Assembly (NCBI GenBank): GCA_000715635.1
Contig: KL569195.1
Location: 99,760-105,171, forward strand
Length of the DNA stretch: 5,412 nucleotides
Direction: 5' to 3'
Source of the DNA: Streptomyces violaceus
GTDB lineage: Bacteria; Actinomycetota; Actinomycetes; Streptomycetales; Streptomycetaceae
Shown: positions 5,402 to 5,412 of the stretch, piece after piece
How the letters are laid out: each line of letters begins with the position of its first letter
Numbering within the stretch: position 1 is the first letter of the stretch
Notes under the pieces: generated by a model
The model's database searches: none
What the model was told of the DNA's origin: nothing
What the model saw: only the letters and a program-made list of their open reading frames with translations
Program-made: the position numbers and the translations under genes

Positions 5402-5412
5402 GTCGGTGTAAC

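Larger units (their letters stand above)
5140..5412. other. Intergenic region downstream of the ECF operon
   Basis: 273 bases without a convincing gene. It holds a small hairpin (CTGCC-CGC-GGCAG, 5267-5279), a strong terminator hairpin and a long palindrome. Reading frames here lack ribosome binding sites and run through the hairpins. Confidence 0.6.

Noticed and set aside
1..5412. CRISPR arrays, tRNA or rRNA genes, insertion sequences
   Set aside because: No regularly spaced repeats, no tRNA-like cloverleaf and no transposase motifs were seen.

Overview
The window looks like chromosomal DNA from a Streptomyces or a close actinobacterial relative. GC content is high, third codon positions are almost always G or C, GTG starts are common, and genes are tightly packed with stop/start overlaps. 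It holds two divergent transcription units separated by a 221-base control region (1644-1864).

Left unit, minus strand. The first gene (609-1643) encodes a divergent thymidylate-synthase-fold protein. It keeps the nucleophilic cysteine, but has Asp where thymidylate synthases have the Asn that reads uracil. That is the change seen in cytidylate hydroxymethylases. Nineteen bases downstream, a second gene starts at a GTG with a strong ribosome binding site and runs off the left edge (1-589). Its visible part ends in a Rossmann-like segment resembling the cobalamin-binding domain of B12-dependent radical SAM proteins. The pair suggests modification of a (probably cytosine) nucleotide or a nucleotide-derived metabolite.

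Right unit, plus strand. Four genes form a complete group I energy-coupling factor (ECF) vitamin/metabolite importer: S component (1865-2677), T component (2682-3458), ATPase 1 (3455-4324) and ATPase 2 (4324-5139). The S component binds the substrate, T couples it to the motor, and the two ATPases form a heterodimer. The substrate cannot be read from the sequence. The unit is followed by a strong hairpin terminator (5310-5342) and then a 38-base perfect palindrome (5364-5401).

The first gene of each unit carries TTA leucine codons near its 5' end (codon 29 of the left gene, codons 7 and 12 of the S component). I saw none in the other genes. TTA is very rare in Streptomyces and needs the developmental tRNA BldA, so both units may be switched on together late in growth, as in many specialised-metabolite clusters. 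The working hypothesis is a small nucleotide-derived metabolite or antivitamin locus with its own importer. This is inference: neighbouring genes outside the window would be needed to name the product.
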